Below the pieces are notes generated by a model. That model did no database searches. It was not told the DNA's origin and saw nothing but the letters and a program-made list of their open reading frames with translations. The position numbers and the translations under genes are program-made. 64,000 nucleotides of DNA from contig NC_092858.1 of assembly GCF_032062135.1 (NCBI RefSeq), positions 163,281,882 through 163,345,881 of the forward strand, given 5' to 3'. Positions 47,263 through 60,149 of the stretch are shown here, one piece after another; the first letter of the stretch is position 1; each line of letters starts with the position of its first letter. The stretch comes from Pyxicephalus adspersus (Eukaryota > Chordata > Amphibia > Anura > Pyxicephalidae).

Positions 47263-50200
47263 TTGTCTGCAACTAAGCTGAAATGTAACTCCCCCACCAT
47301 ACCACTGGTTGGTCTCTTTTCCGAGAGGGTAAAGTTACCCTGCTATTTGCCTCTACCGGTCCCTGTACAAAAAAGCTCAGAGAGGGTGAGGAGAGGATGA
47401 AAGCAGCAGAGAAAGGAACCAGTCTGGTGTACTACAGTACTAGTGGGAGTAAAAATCTGATTGACAGAGAGAGGAGCTTTTCGGAGGATTGCTCCTTCTT
47501 TTACTGTTCAATCAAAAATGTAAGCCATGTAAGTGAAACTGGAAGTACAGACGAGAGAATTAGGGTCCTCCCTCCTGATCCTTGTGTGGCAGAGCTGTCC
47601 CAGGACAGGATCAACAAGAATACACATCCTTCAGAAGGTAAAACAGTTCCTATATAAGTAATTCGTTTTTCACTGTTTGCCTTGAGTTAAGCTTAAAATG
47701 TTTCTTGTCAAAAAGTCTGGTGTATGTTTATATTGGAGAAATTAATATTTGCCATGGACTCCAGAGCAACAAGTTATATGGATAGTCCATTATGTAGTGG
47801 TTGCTTCTTAATCTGCAATACAAAATATATAATTGAGTGAACTCCTCGGTAACTCTTCCAAAGATACATTTTCTTTATATTCTTGAATAAAATAATGACA
47901 GGTAAGAGACAAATATACTTGCCGTGTATTAAGCCGCATTTCACTGTCTGCCAATAAGAGGAAATTTCAATGTCCTTGACATAAAGGCATTTTGCTATAA
48001 TTTACATTTATGGAACGCAATGCTTCTGCAGTCTTCCACCATTTCCACAACTTATAGTTTAGTGCCCTGAAAAATATTTAAAGGAGTCCGATGGGAGTGC
48101 AAAACTGGCTTTATGTTTGTTGGTAGCTCAGTTATGAATGATTTTAGAAGTAGATCAGACAATGCACACAATCCCCATGCTTACTGTTTAGGTCAGTGGC
48201 AAAGCTACAGATCTGTGGGCCCCAATACAAATTTTGGACATGCTCCCCTATTTTTAGGACATGTACCAACACCCATCCTTCACCCCCTCGCTGAGCTTTA
48301 TTGGTGACAACGTGAGTGATTATACCCCCCGGATTTGAATCAGGTTCTTCTTTTTGCCACCCAGCTGAAATGGGGTTTGGTGGCAATATAACTCAAGGCT
48401 GAAGTATTTTGCTGTATAAAATAACATCATGGTTTAGCTTTGAAAGATTTGTTTTAGACCGTAGTTGATTCAAATGCTCTTGGGAATACACAAACATGTA
48501 GAAGAGCACAAAAACAGATTCCAAAAGGAGAATATTGATGGTCTGTGTATAGCATATAGATGGCTTGCACTCTTAATATCAAGTAAACAGAGCAGGAGAG
48601 AGTTTGTATAGCTTTATGGGACCTGAGAAGAAGCCAAAAAGCTTTTAAGATTTTTGCTGTACGCAGAGCTTTCAATTCGCTTCCCTGCCTTATTATTGAC
48701 TGTTGTGCTTTCAGATAAATGAACACAGCCAGAGGATGAGCTAAACTTGGGACACTCATTTTGCTGTAATACTGACTTTAAGAGACCATATTCATCTATT
48801 CCCCAATGAATAGATTCATCTCTGTTTCATGTTGCAAAAAAAAACAAACTCTAAAGGTACAAGATAGAAATAGAAGAACAGCCATTGCTGTAGCAATTAG
48901 AGGTCATTTGAAGATTGATAATTGCTGGCCTCTTCATTGTCAGATCTCATTCTGTCCCTCATCTTTTTCTGTTAGGTGGGGCCATAAATATGCAGAAATT
49001 GTGTTAGACACTCAGGATTAAGTCAAAAGTGTTAGAAGGGAACTTGCATTCTTGCATTTAGGAAGAGGCCAGATGTGTTCCAGGGGTAAATAACAATCCA
49101 ATATTAGGCATAAGGTTCCTCAAATAGTATCCGAAGCAGGCAACAGCATCACTATTTTAAGCCCAATTGAACATTTAGTTTAAATCAGCTGAACACATTT
49201 CAAGTGCATTGACATTTTGGGAACTGTGCTGAGATCTGCCACAGGTGAAGCCACAGCCACATGCAGTTGCATGCAAAAAAAAATGATTCCCAACCTCTTC
49301 CATACACTTGACCATGAGTTGAGCTCATTGCGGAATGCTGCGGCTCACCAAAAGTGTAAAGTGGCCCTTACGTTCCATTTTTCTCAAAAGGCAGCAACAG
49401 GGAGAGTAAGCTCTAGCTTTGACATAGCAGGGTGTGTTGGACCTCAGGCCGTGCTGCTCAGGCTGTAAGACTTTTACTCTTATGTTCCTAGAATATATTG
49501 AACATATTTAAACTTAAAGGATAACTGTGCTTACTTACTAGTACAGTTATTGATTTGTATATAAAAAAAAAAAATAGTCGACCCCTTACATATAATTTCT
49601 GAAAACATATCTGGCCTCTGCAGGCCAGTGTCCTGCCAATTAACAAATCTAAATAATAGTGAAGCCATCTTCAGTCTACTTTAAAACAGTTAGTCAGTAG
49701 ACAGCCTCAAAATTTCCCTGTAAAATTATATCATGTACCTTGCCTCTTGTACTCCCTATTGGTCCTTTATTGTAATGAGAAACCACAAAGACCAGTAAGG
49801 AATTTATAGCGGGAAGGATTGCGTCAAGGTGGACCGTTATATAAAAATTCATATTTGCATTTAACTATATCTCTGCATCTACTTATCATTTTGATGTATT
49901 GTTTCAACAAGGGTAAAATCTGCTGTGAATTTTTTCATCAATAGCTCCCTTTGAATTGCTTTGGTTTGTGACAGGTTTAGAATATACTGTGCCATCTTGA
50001 TGTTTACATAATTCCATCTGTCATTCAGGTAAAACGGGAGAAAGGGGAAGCATGAAAGATATTCTGATAAGCTCTTCATATATTTTCAGTTACCTCTATA
50101 CAAACCTGTAGTGATTTTAGACTACCATAAGGCATGATATTTCCACACTACTGTAATAAATGTTAAATAAATAAATGTTAATAATAGTAATATATAATAA

Positions 50201-50909
50201 TAATATTATTAATAATAGGAAAAAGTTATTTATACCTTTACCTAAAATTGGCATGGCTGCCTCTAAAATATAAATAGGGTGTAAGAGACCCTGGTCCAGC
50301 GCCAGTGCTCATCAGATGGAAGTACCCCAAACTAACGCTGCACTCTTCGCATATAGCAAGCCCCCGATAAGCCTCGGGAGAGTAGTTGTGCTGTCCCAGC
50401 TCATGGTTGCCCAGGACTTCTGTGCACAAAGGATGGCGTCTGGGGAAGAACAGACAGAGGACCAGGAGCCCACAGATAATGCAGTACAGGAGAGTCCAGC
50501 AGAGGCACTTCCATAAAACAGGGCCAGAGGACATACACAGGTAACCAACCCACCAACAAGATATCCAAGGGTAAACACGACATAAACAACCCAGCTAAAC
50601 ATTACAAAAGGCAACTGATGAAGCCAAGGACTAATCTGCTCCTTAAATACCCTTCATTTGTGCACAGCCTGGGAGTGTGTGCTGGGGATGCTGGGGATAT
50701 ATCTCAGTCGGCACAAGGGAAGCAAACCATGCTACGAGCTGCTGATCAAAGGGTCTTTACTCTCCTTGCTGCTCCAATATACTGCACTGGGTCTTGCCAG
50801 ATAAACATTTCCTAACATAGTGACTGTTTTACATAAATCTAAAAACAAATATTCCTGCAAATATTCTTAGGAGTCCATTTAAAAAAAGTGAATTTGACAT
50901 TCACTAAAA
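47263..50909. other. Mostly no recognised element
   Basis: Non-coding. Positions 50280-50800 are GC-richer with several overlapping frames on both strands and a layout vaguely like the GC-rich family (CACAGG-type strings, then TTAAATACC), perhaps a distant relative. Positions 49510-49850 contain another TTAAAGGATAACTGT phrase. Confidence 0.3.
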
Positions 50910-51200
50910 CATTCTCTGGTGGAGAATCTTCCAGGTCCTTATCTTTCAATGGCTGTAATTGATTCTAATAGTTACATAGGTTGAAAAAATACATAAGTCC
51001 ATCAAGTTCAAACCCTTGGGAAAAAAACCTATCCCGGATAAAACCCTATAAGACATAACTGATCCAGAGTAAAACAAAAAAACTCTCTGGTACAATTTAC
51101 TGCAACAGGGAAAAACTATTCCTTACTGATCCCATGAGGTAATCGAATGATTCTCCTTCAGGGAACGTTTCAGTAATTATTAGATTCACTTCTTCATAAA
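50910..51200. mobile_element. MITE family C, copy 4, interrupted by a CR1-like LINE 3' end
   Basis: GAATCTTCCAGGTCC and TTTCAATGGCTGTAATTGAT are the family C interior; TTCTTCATAAATAG near 51190 is the eroded right end. The CR1-like segment sits between, shortly after the GTAATTGATTC phrase as in copy 2. Confidence 0.6.
50962..51165 (-). mobile_element. CR1-like LINE 3' end (fragment 2)
   Basis: On the minus strand it ends GTTTGAACTTGATGGACTTA, TGTATTTTTTCAACC, TATGTAACTAT, closely parallel to the CR1 3' terminus pattern. Upstream lies CCCATGAGGT/TACTGATCC-type sequence shared with 15835. Confidence 0.6.
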
Positions 51201-53082
51201 TAGATAACTCAAAGCATTTTTAAACCCAGAACAAAAGTAAAATTTATTGCAGTCCTATAACAAAATCTAAGATGCAGCCGTTATTTTAATCTTTTTTTTT
51301 AACCTTTTTCTCTCATTTTATTTTGTGTTCCTGCCAATAACACATTTCCCTCTGTTCCTGGGTAACAAAGCCTAATCACGGTACTCAATCTAAGAATATA
51401 CAGTGTTGTTAACTTAGGACAAAACTACAGAACAAGCCAGTTTTCTTTTTATCTTCACAGTAGTCTACAGAGGGAACTTGGAACAATACTAACTGTTAAA
51501 ATGTATCACAAGAGGTTATATATATTTTTTTTTGCACTCATTATAACTATATATTCAAATCTAAACTCAAGCCACATATTACAAACAAGCAATAAATGGT
51601 TCCTTATATCAAAACAAGCATTTGCTACGAAATTCAACTTCAATCCAGAAATTTCTTTTTCTGCTGCTAGATGTCCAGTGGATGGATCTAAAGCATTCAA
51701 CGGGGGTGCGGATATTTGACACACCCAGAAGTGTCAGATGTTGAAAAAGATTCTGTCTATTTCTCAGGAGCAAAATGAGGATTTGATGCCAATGGAGAAG
51801 TACCAAATAAATAGAAATTTTATTTTGCAGGAGGCATTTTTTAGATATTGTTTTTAAATCAACAAAGTTGTTTCCAGGCATCTAGCAGATTTGAAGGTTA
51901 GAGGCATTGGAGCGTGTAGCAGTACATGACTCAGTTTTCCTCAATGACTTACAGGAAAATATGATGCCTACACTACTTTGTAGTAATGTTTTTTAGTCAT
52001 ACATTAAAAACACAAACTTTTCAGAATAGATTTGATTGGCCACAGGAGTCCTTTTTAACCATAAAATAATCAACAGTTCAAAATAATAATAACCTAATAA
52101 AATACACCAATACGGTACATAAGGACCACTGGTTATTAGAAAGGGTCTTTGGAGTCCAGCCAACTTCACTGTGACATCTCCAGGTTTGATATTTTATGAT
52201 TACACCCTGTTAAAATAACTTTTTCCAGTCGACTACCATGTTTTGTAACCATCTCACCTTTTCACAGGACCTTCCAGAGGTCCCCTAGCTCAACAAGCTA
52301 CTGTGACAATCACTGGAGACTTTAAAGCTGTTGTAAACGGGAGGGCAGATGAAACAACTCTCCTCTAATCTTGTGCACGGAACATCCAACAGCCCCTACA
52401 GATTCTACCCCTGTAGCTCCTCCCTCCCCCATAAACTCCAAATACGTAAGGCCAGCTTATACACTAATACATCCCTTTTTCTTGGAGACTATCTTCCACC
52501 ATGTATCCTACAGTCCTTTTTATAGGGTCTATCTCTAATTTTACCAGACCATCTTGCCTTGGGCCGTTTTTAAGCATACGTAGCGTAAGCATAAACTTAG
52601 AGAACCACGTTGGCTGATGATGTCATGGGGTTTTTCCTCGGCCTGGGGATACAAGCTCTAATCTGTTCAAATTTCTCAACTGGTCTGCGTATATTCAAAC
52701 TGAGTTGGATTTTTTGTGTTTTAAGCACCTCCAGTAGTCAGTAAAAAGGGGAAAAATTACAATTTTAGTAACTATCAGATTTTTTTTTATGTTGTACCAT
52801 ATTGTTAATATAAACAAATATTCTATAACCCTAATACAAAGCTTAAACTATGTTTTACCAGATGTGACTGTAATATGCATTCAGGGTAAATTTAGGAACT
52901 TCCCAGGATGACCAGAAAAATCTGAAGGCAATAAATCTGCACTGCTAAACAAATGTATCCAATTGCACAGCCTGCAAAAGGTATCTGTGACTAGTGACAA
53001 GGATTCTGAAGTCTCCTACTGAACAGTTGGCATCACCACTTTTTGATTTGAATTGTCAATGGTGGTACAGGGTCATTGCCAT
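51201..53082. other. No recognised element
   Basis: AT-rich non-coding DNA. No tandem repeats, element ends or exon-like frames. Confidence 0.35.
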
Positions 53083-53303
53083 TAGGGTCTCGGATTCGGT
53101 CTTGCTGCGAATTGGACAGTTCTCGCTTACCAAACAAGTAGGCGAGAACGGCCTTTGTAAATTTGACGGGAGGATTCCAATGGCTGTATTTATGAATGCA
53201 ACCGCGATAATCCTCCTATAGTGATTTCCGAAATTTCACGGACCTATCGGAATTTCTAGGAAAATTTTAACAAGAATGACAAAGGCATTCTCGCTCATCT
53301 CTA
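53083..53303. mobile_element. 221-bp hAT-like MITE with perfect 8-bp target duplication
   Basis: ATTGCCAT flanks both sides (53075-53082 and 53304-53311). The left end is TAGGGTCTCGGATTCGG; the right end reverse complement is TAGAGATGAGCGAGAATG. TAGAGATGAGCGA is an end I know from a widespread vertebrate repeat. It contains a small inverted pair TCGCTTACC/GTAGGCGAGA. Confidence 0.85.
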
Positions 53304-56162
53304 ATTGCCATCAGCAACCTGGGCAATACTTAGGATACAGTACCTGATTTGAGCTTTCTTCATTTGCAGATTTTCTATGTTTTAAATTCCTCAACAACAA
53401 TACTTTTGAGGCTCCATTACCCCCAGGACCTATAACAGCCACATTGTCTGCTATGGCTGTTGTTTTGCCTCTGCAAGAACACACAATGCGAATGGGAATT
53501 AACAGTGTCCAATTTCAATAAAACTAACAGGAATTTTGTCCAAGCTAAAAGGACCGGTTGTTGGACCTGCTAATAAACCAGAGTCCCTGAGAGCCACCAG
53601 ATTGTGTATAAATGTCCAATTGCCCTTTGACACCTTGCAGAGGCTAAAGTGCTAACCCTGCTCAATCTCTTGAATCCACCATTCAGCTTTGTTTTATGTT
53701 CTTGAGATATATAACAAGCCACGTGACTATCTAATAAAATATCTCTCTTTTTACTAATTATATATCAATAATCGAGGGTAAACTAGTTTTATCTGATAGA
53801 CGGCACCTCTCCGCGCACACAGAATTCTGTAGTGGAACTGATGCAGATTGACAGATTTAATAGAATCCTCAAATTTTAATTTGGATTTAATCTCTCTAAA
53901 GAAAAGATAAAATCCTTAAAAATGGCAGCTCTCTCCAGTTAGTGCAAAGCTTTGCTGACATATGTCTGCTGTTCTAACCACGGCTTTTATTTCTGAGCCC
54001 AGGTGAACAGTGCGCCAGAAACCTACTCACGGACAGCTGTTCCAGTCTTATTGAGTTTAATTAGTGTGAGGCTGCTTTTTGGCGCTTCTGCTACAAAGCT
54101 GGATCGGCTTGTGCATCAGCTTCATCAATAAAACACTGAAGAAAGTTGTTTTCAAAAACCTTTAATATAGCAGCCTTTACCACTGAGAAACTATGGGGTT
54201 ATTATTGTAAAGTTTATGAGGACGTAATTATTGACTTGATTTTTTTATAGGCTTGCTGTGCCTTATTTTTATGATTTCTATCCAAGATTTCATTGCATTT
54301 TAGATTCCTCCTGTATACATTCGGTGTCTGGTGTCATCAGCAATCCCATTAAAAGAAAATGGGGTGTCCAGAGATTAAAATGTTTTCATTGAATCTGTAA
54401 TATAAGGAAAACTGAAGTTTGTACATGTAAAAAGAAAATATGGCTGGTTTATGTACTCTAGGTCTATAATTACAAATCATGTATAATACATGCTAAAATG
54501 TTGAAGCGTCCTTAAACGAAAAAGCAAGGTCCACTTTTAAAATCAGCCCCCAAGCCAAAATAATAAAAAAAAGTGATAAACTTACTTACCTTGCCTTTGA
54601 CATAAAGGTGAGGAGACCTCATGGCATGTCTAGGGGACTTTGGGATTGCAAATCTCACAAAAAGATGGTCCTATCCAGTGCTTTGCATTAGGCTCAGTTA
54701 CATTGAACATACCCAGGAAGGAGGCATAAGGGACCATAAGTCATGAAATCTGAATCCCCATTTACCCCAGCTCCAGGACATTGAAGGCAAACATCAAAGG
54801 CGATTACCCTACCTTTGATTTGAATGTTGGACTGGTTGGACTGATGTAAGCCAATTAGTTGGGAGCATCTCAATTGTTCGTGAATGATGGTTGAACCGTA
54901 GACAATGTTGCCTCACTGTACTGTATCTTTAAAGGAGCTGCATTGTCATTCTAGGAGTGTCACCCATATTGAGAAGTTTATAGGACGTTAGTAGGGGCAC
55001 CATCTGGAGGGGACAAAGGGCTTCTGTACTGAGCCCCAATCTACAGTTGTTGACTTTTGCTGGAAGTTTTAGACCTGGGCACCCAGGAAGTCTACCTACT
55101 ATGGGGCCCAGACATTTCTGATGTTCGTTCTGGATGTTAGGACTTCCCTTTTCTCTTCTCCATAACATAGGAAGGAGGTATTCTGTGCTTCAATAAGAGA
55201 ACCAGGCAAATAACGCTCAATGTTTCAAAGCATCCTTGGATTTTTAGCAGATCAAAAGCTATTTGTTTGAATTTGTAGGGTGACAGATGAATGAAAGAGC
55301 ACTGCTATTATGTTCTATGGGTGTGGGAGGATGAGCAGCACCCCACTGTGCCCTCCTCCAACATTGGGGGACTGCTGTACACATACTAAATTTTCTAACA
55401 TGTGTACGTGGATTTACATACTTTACATATTTGTATTTATTTTATTTCAATGACATCACAGAATGCCCTGAGCCGGATCCCAGGTAATGACAGTATGTGA
55501 ACCACTTATGTGAAGTGCTTTGTTTATGGGAAGAGCTGCGTTGGTATACAACTGAACATTTTTCTATTAGTAGTCATCATAATAGAAGAACAGATTAGTG
55601 TGGAGATCTATTTTTTAATTCTACCTACAGGAACTGGTCAAGGGTCTGCTATGGATAAGCACCAGGACTGATGATGGAGCTGTTTGATTAGCAGATGGCC
55701 AAACAAGTGAACCTTGACCGAAGAAGGCTTCATTAGCTAAGTTTTTATGTAGAAAATGGTGAATCTGAAATGCAAAGAACATTCCAGGTGTTTTCAGTTC
55801 AAATTTTCAAGTGATTAAAAGCAAAACGCGTAGAGGAACACTGTTTTAGTTAGTTCAACGTGGTTCATCATTCATGACTATCTATAACTGTGGGGTCACA
55901 ACAGCCTATTGGTGGATCTTTTTATGACTGTTTAATGTATATCAATAAAACGTTTAGAGTGTTGATTTCGTCCAAAATGTTTCAAAATGGAATCTTCTAG
56001 GTAGGGATGCAGTACGCTTGAGACCAAAAAAGTAAGTTTTTAATGAAAAACATAGATTCTTAACCTGAGAATGTTTGGTAAATGCTTCTTAAAAAGATCC
56101 CATTATGTAAGCCATTAGATCAAGACCAGAAGTATAAACAGTCTTTTGTTTTGGAAATTATT
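53304..56162. other. Mostly no recognised element; one possible regulatory block
   Basis: Positions 53920-54140 have balanced composition, no repeat match, and homeodomain-like TTTAATTAGTG, a weak candidate for conserved non-coding sequence upstream of GRIK1. The rest is unremarkable. Confidence 0.3.
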
Positions 56163-56905
56163 TTCATGCACGAGAGACAAGATCACTAGGGGGTGCTGTG
56201 GCTTGCACGGAGGTGGTGAGAGCCCTGAGAAGGACAAGGCGCAGAGTCTAAGCAGTAACCAGGTTTTCTCTAGAGCCTCTGATGGTGAGGATGTTGTGCC
56301 GCTGGTTATTGCTAGGTTGTGGTCCTTGGGCACACCAAGGTGGGCAAAACACGGTACCTAATCACAAAGCAGAAGGATAATCGAGGAAAGCCGGGGCCAC
56401 GACAGGCGGCAAGTGGTCGGGTCACACGCCAGGGGTCAATTGCCAGGGATCCAGGAGACAGACACCAGTGACACAGGCGCCACTGCGGGCACAGGGAACA
56501 CAGGAGACGCAGAAAGCAACAACAGAAGGCACAAGTGACTCAGGGATATCCAAAGACAAACAAGAACACTGGAACAGCGCGGGGAAGTTGGCTGGGAACC
56601 AACAGACTGGACAATGAGGGGTTAACACAGGAGCTGGACACAGGAAACACTGAATTAAGCAACAGGTGTAGGGAAACTAGCTTATCAGAACTAGGTGCTC
56701 GGCACTAGTGAAGAGTTGTTGCACGAGCACAGAGTGCAGTGTGTGAGCTAGCTAAATAGCCAGGGCTGGTCAAGAGGTTATTTTCTGATTGGCCAGCAGA
56801 TTGGACAGAATTGATAAAGCTTGGAAACAGAGGCACGCCCAGCGTCAGAACTGCCCGCATGCGCAGGAGAGAGGTGTTTGTGCTTTAGTGAGGATGAGGT
56901 AGGTG
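56163..56905 (+). repeat. GC-rich ~750-bp dispersed family, copy 3 (most complete)
   Basis: Runs from ATGCACGAGAGACAAGATCA to GAGGTAGGTGTGACACTT. It joins the 5' half seen at 3044 and the 3' half seen at 32623. CpG-containing and stop-poor, so both strands show open frames. No terminal inverted repeats, poly-A or target duplication could be read with confidence; class unknown. Confidence 0.78.
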
Positions 56906-58146
56906 TGACACTTATGCTTGAATTTTTTTCCTCATTTTTATTTCTTCATATACACTGTAAAATATTTCACAACTTTTACTAGTTATTAAATACGAAGGTC
57001 TTACATTTACTTGTGACAATGAATCCGGAGTCATTCAGTTATCTCAGTGAATGTAAAATGATTAAAAAAATAAATAAATGCATTATGCCTATTTTACTGC
57101 TTTGGGAGATGACATAAAATGCAAAATAATCTCATTTTTCTTGTTATGATACATTAAAACAGATTCATAGCAATGGGCAATTCTGTGGGGTTCCTGCGTT
57201 CAGTGCGCTATAAAAGAATAACAAACACAGATGATTGTGTTTCATAAAATAATAAAGCACATCTCATTCTAACAAGACTTTTCCTCTTTCATACAATGCA
57301 TACAAAACAGGGGTTGGGGAAAAATAGATGTCAAATCTAGACTCTAGAATAATGCCTTGGGTGAAAATATTACCATATTATTCAAAGCGAATATAATATT
57401 GGATGTCATTAGTTGTAAGAAAATAATCAAAACTTTTTTATTATATCATTGATTTGGCATTGTTACATGCACTGGTAGGGAATTTAGAAATTTAAAACAA
57501 ATATATAATTACATTTACACGTCTGCACAAATACATTCCCATCATACTGAATTTATTTTGTTGTTGTTTTTGTGTTTTGTTTTTTTTTAACTATAAACTT
57601 TAAGCCTTAAAAAACTGTTTTTAAGCTTCAGTCAAAATTCTTGGCCTAGGCTAGTGTCCCGTACAGATGTCAGATGGGCAGCAGTAGACAGCATTTGCTT
57701 TAAATTATATTTTAGGCTTCTTTACAGTGACGGGAACAATCAAGCGCTGTACGCACTTCCCAGTTCTGCTCTATGGTAAGAGAGGAGGAAGGGAATCTAC
57801 AGCAGTCATATATACAATCAGTCCTTTATCAATCTGCCAAAACAGATTGATAAATGATATCAGGGGACTGCTGTACATGTCAGATTTTCACCGAACAAAA
57901 ACAGTCGTTCTAGTCTTGGGCAAAATTCTGACATGTGCACAGCAAACCCTGGTGGATTAGCAGGCAGTTTAGGAGCCTGAAGAGGTAAGTAATACATGTA
58001 TGTGTATACCTACCGTGCATGCACCTAACTGAAAAAATACTTCCAGTGTTAGGTACACTTGATCTCTCTTTCCTTAATCCCTAGCTTTCTCTGTCCGCCT
58101 TGAAATCCTTCAGTTTACAGCTTGAATCATAGGGCACCCCTGGGTA
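56906..58146. other. No recognised element apart from a hairpin
   Basis: AT-rich DNA with the hairpin at 57825-57854. Positions 57710-57960 may be part of a dispersed repeat. Confidence 0.35.
57825..57854. repeat. Hairpin with perfect 12-bp arms
   Basis: TTTATCAATCTG, six bases, CAGATTGATAAA. Confidence 0.85.
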
Positions 58147-58516
58147 AAGAATGGAGGGCACAGATGCCAGTTGGATTATGATATTCCTCAACATAAAGGC
58201 AGAGAATAGAGGGACTAAGGAGTGGCACAGGTGCCAGTTGAATGATGATTTTTCTCAACATTAAGGCAGAGAATGGAGGGACTAAGGAGTGGCACAGGTG
58301 CCAGTTGGATGATGATTTTCCTTGACATTAAGGCAGAGAATGGAGGGACTAAGAAGTGGCACAGATGCCAGTTGGATGGTGATGTTCCTCAACTAAAAGG
58401 CAAAGAATGGAGGGGCACAGATACCAGTTGAATGGTGATGTTCCTGGACAAAAAGGCAGAGAGTTTAGGGACTAAGGAGTAGCACAGGTACTAGTTGGGT
58501 GGTGATTTTCCTGGGA
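58147..58516. repeat. 67-bp minisatellite, about six units
   Basis: AAGGCAGAGAATGGAGGGAC... recurs at 58196, 58263, 58330 and 58397 with an exact 67-base step, then at 58453 after an internal 11-base loss. Units carry CACAGGTGCCAGTTGGATGA and TGATTTTCCTCAACATT. Confidence 0.95.
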
Positions 58517-59039
58517 CTTAGCAGAACTGTCTTTGAGTGACTGGAAGTGCTGATAGGTAAAGTTCACAGATGGGAATAAGTCAGTAACAGGCCAAGTTAA
58601 TTAAGGGCTGGGCAATATGGTACAATTACAGCAAGCACAGGCATGCTAATGGACAGGCCACGTGAACAACCTGTAGTCAGTGCAGTAATAGAGCTGCAGA
58701 CAATGAACAAACATAGATCAGAACAGGAGTAGGAAAGCAAACATAGGAAGTCAAAGAGGAGTTAGAAACACGTTGGGTCAAGAGGAGTCAGGGTCAGTTC
58801 TATAATTCTATAAACCACAATTCTGTGTGCCAAACAATGCCCATGTACATGTGAGAATCCCCACTCTCCATAGCAATAGATATCCTACTCCCCATTCTCT
58901 AACAATCTGAGCAGTACACTTTTGCTTTGATATTGACTTTCTCAGGTATCAAAATATTCTAATCGAATTTTTACCCAAAGTCAAATAACATCACAAATTA
59001 CTAAGCCCTTCCCTAGTTCTATTCTCTCCAGCCATGTTC
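58517..59039. other. No recognised element
   Basis: Non-coding DNA between the minisatellite and the LINE fragment. Confidence 0.35.
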
Positions 59040-59240
59040 CATTACAAAGGTCAATTCCATCAACCTAGACATAGCCTCACATTTATCAACATTAAATCTC
59101 ATCTGCCACTTGACCTCCCATGTTGGCATTTTCTTGCAACCCTTCCAATAACATGGTATATACCTGCCTAGTTTTAAGAATAATAATTGTGTGTCATCTG
59201 CAAAAATGGTACATTAATTACTAGTTAGTGTATTGCATCA
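59040..59240 (-). mobile_element. CR1/L2-type LINE reverse transcriptase fragment
   Basis: Minus-strand translation gives an uninterrupted frame with ADDTQL (the catalytic (F/Y)ADD region of the palm domain), then after a diverged stretch KWQMRFNVDKCEAM-like sequence. The pair ADDTKL ... WQM.FNVDKC is typical of non-LTR reverse transcriptases of the CR1/L2/Jockey group. The fragment covers only about 60 residues and both sides are eroded, so it is dead. It could be the parent family of the two CR1-like 3' ends at 15712 and 50962. Confidence 0.78.
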
Positions 59241-60149
59241 ATAATAAAATGATTGATTTGTGTGAAGCAAAACTGCAAACCTTGATCCTTTTAGAAAATG
59301 TTGTTTATGGCTGTCCTTAATATTTCTGTCCTTTAAGGGGTCATTCTAATCTATATCAAACCAATTTTTAGATTTTGGTTGATGTGAGAGAGTTAAACCT
59401 TTCTATTTTCTTCTAACTCTTATGGACTTTATTAGTGGGACCTCGGTTCTACATTCCTAGGTCAGCACACAGTTTGTGTGCGTTTAGAGAGGCCCTACTC
59501 TTTAAAAGGTTTATTTATATATATCACAGAGGATGGAACAGGAGGAACATGCAGAGGTTGGCAGGAACACCCAAAACTTGCTAAGAGATGGGAAAAGCTT
59601 AAAAATGATGGCAGTGATATGTTCAGGTGTAACGAATAGAAAAACCTTTTTAAATGGAGGGTTAAAACAGCTGTCAACGTTTTGCCATTTGTAATTTATT
59701 AGAAAGACTTCCCTTCACTTCCTGTCCTGTAAACTACACAAGGAGTGAGAGGATATCTTTCTGATGTAAAAAATCTGCTTTTGTAGGCTAGAACCCAGTG
59801 TCTCCACTGGGCAATTTTACCTCTGTGTCTTTTCTGCTGGCAACTCAAAAGTTTGGCATTACGCTTACATTTATTCCTGCTGACATGGGTGATCAGGACA
59901 ATTAGAGAGATATAATATACCTAAGGGACATGTTAGGCAGGTGATAAATTGCCAGTCATATTGGAGAACATGATACCATGCTAACCCACTGGCCAGTATC
60001 ACAACCGCAATCACAGGGCAGCAATCGAAAGGGAGCAATACTATTAAAACTATTAAAGGAAGTCTTTTAGGGACTCTATCAAAGGCACAGACAGCAGTAA
60101 AAACCTGAAAGTGGTATTAGCACCTTACCACCATTTTCAAATCTAAAAA
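59241..60149. other. Mostly no recognised element
   Basis: Positions 59690-59850 (CTTCCCTTCACTTCCTGTCC and GTGTCTCCACTGGGCAATTT) look like a dispersed frog repeat, possibly related to 610-720 in reverse, but the ends are not clear. Confidence 0.35.

Noticed and set aside
50238..50614. Overlapping 98-100 codon minus-strand frames
   Set aside because: Several frames are open at once in a GC-rich, probably repeat-derived stretch; hydrophobic runs are not a recognised membrane protein.
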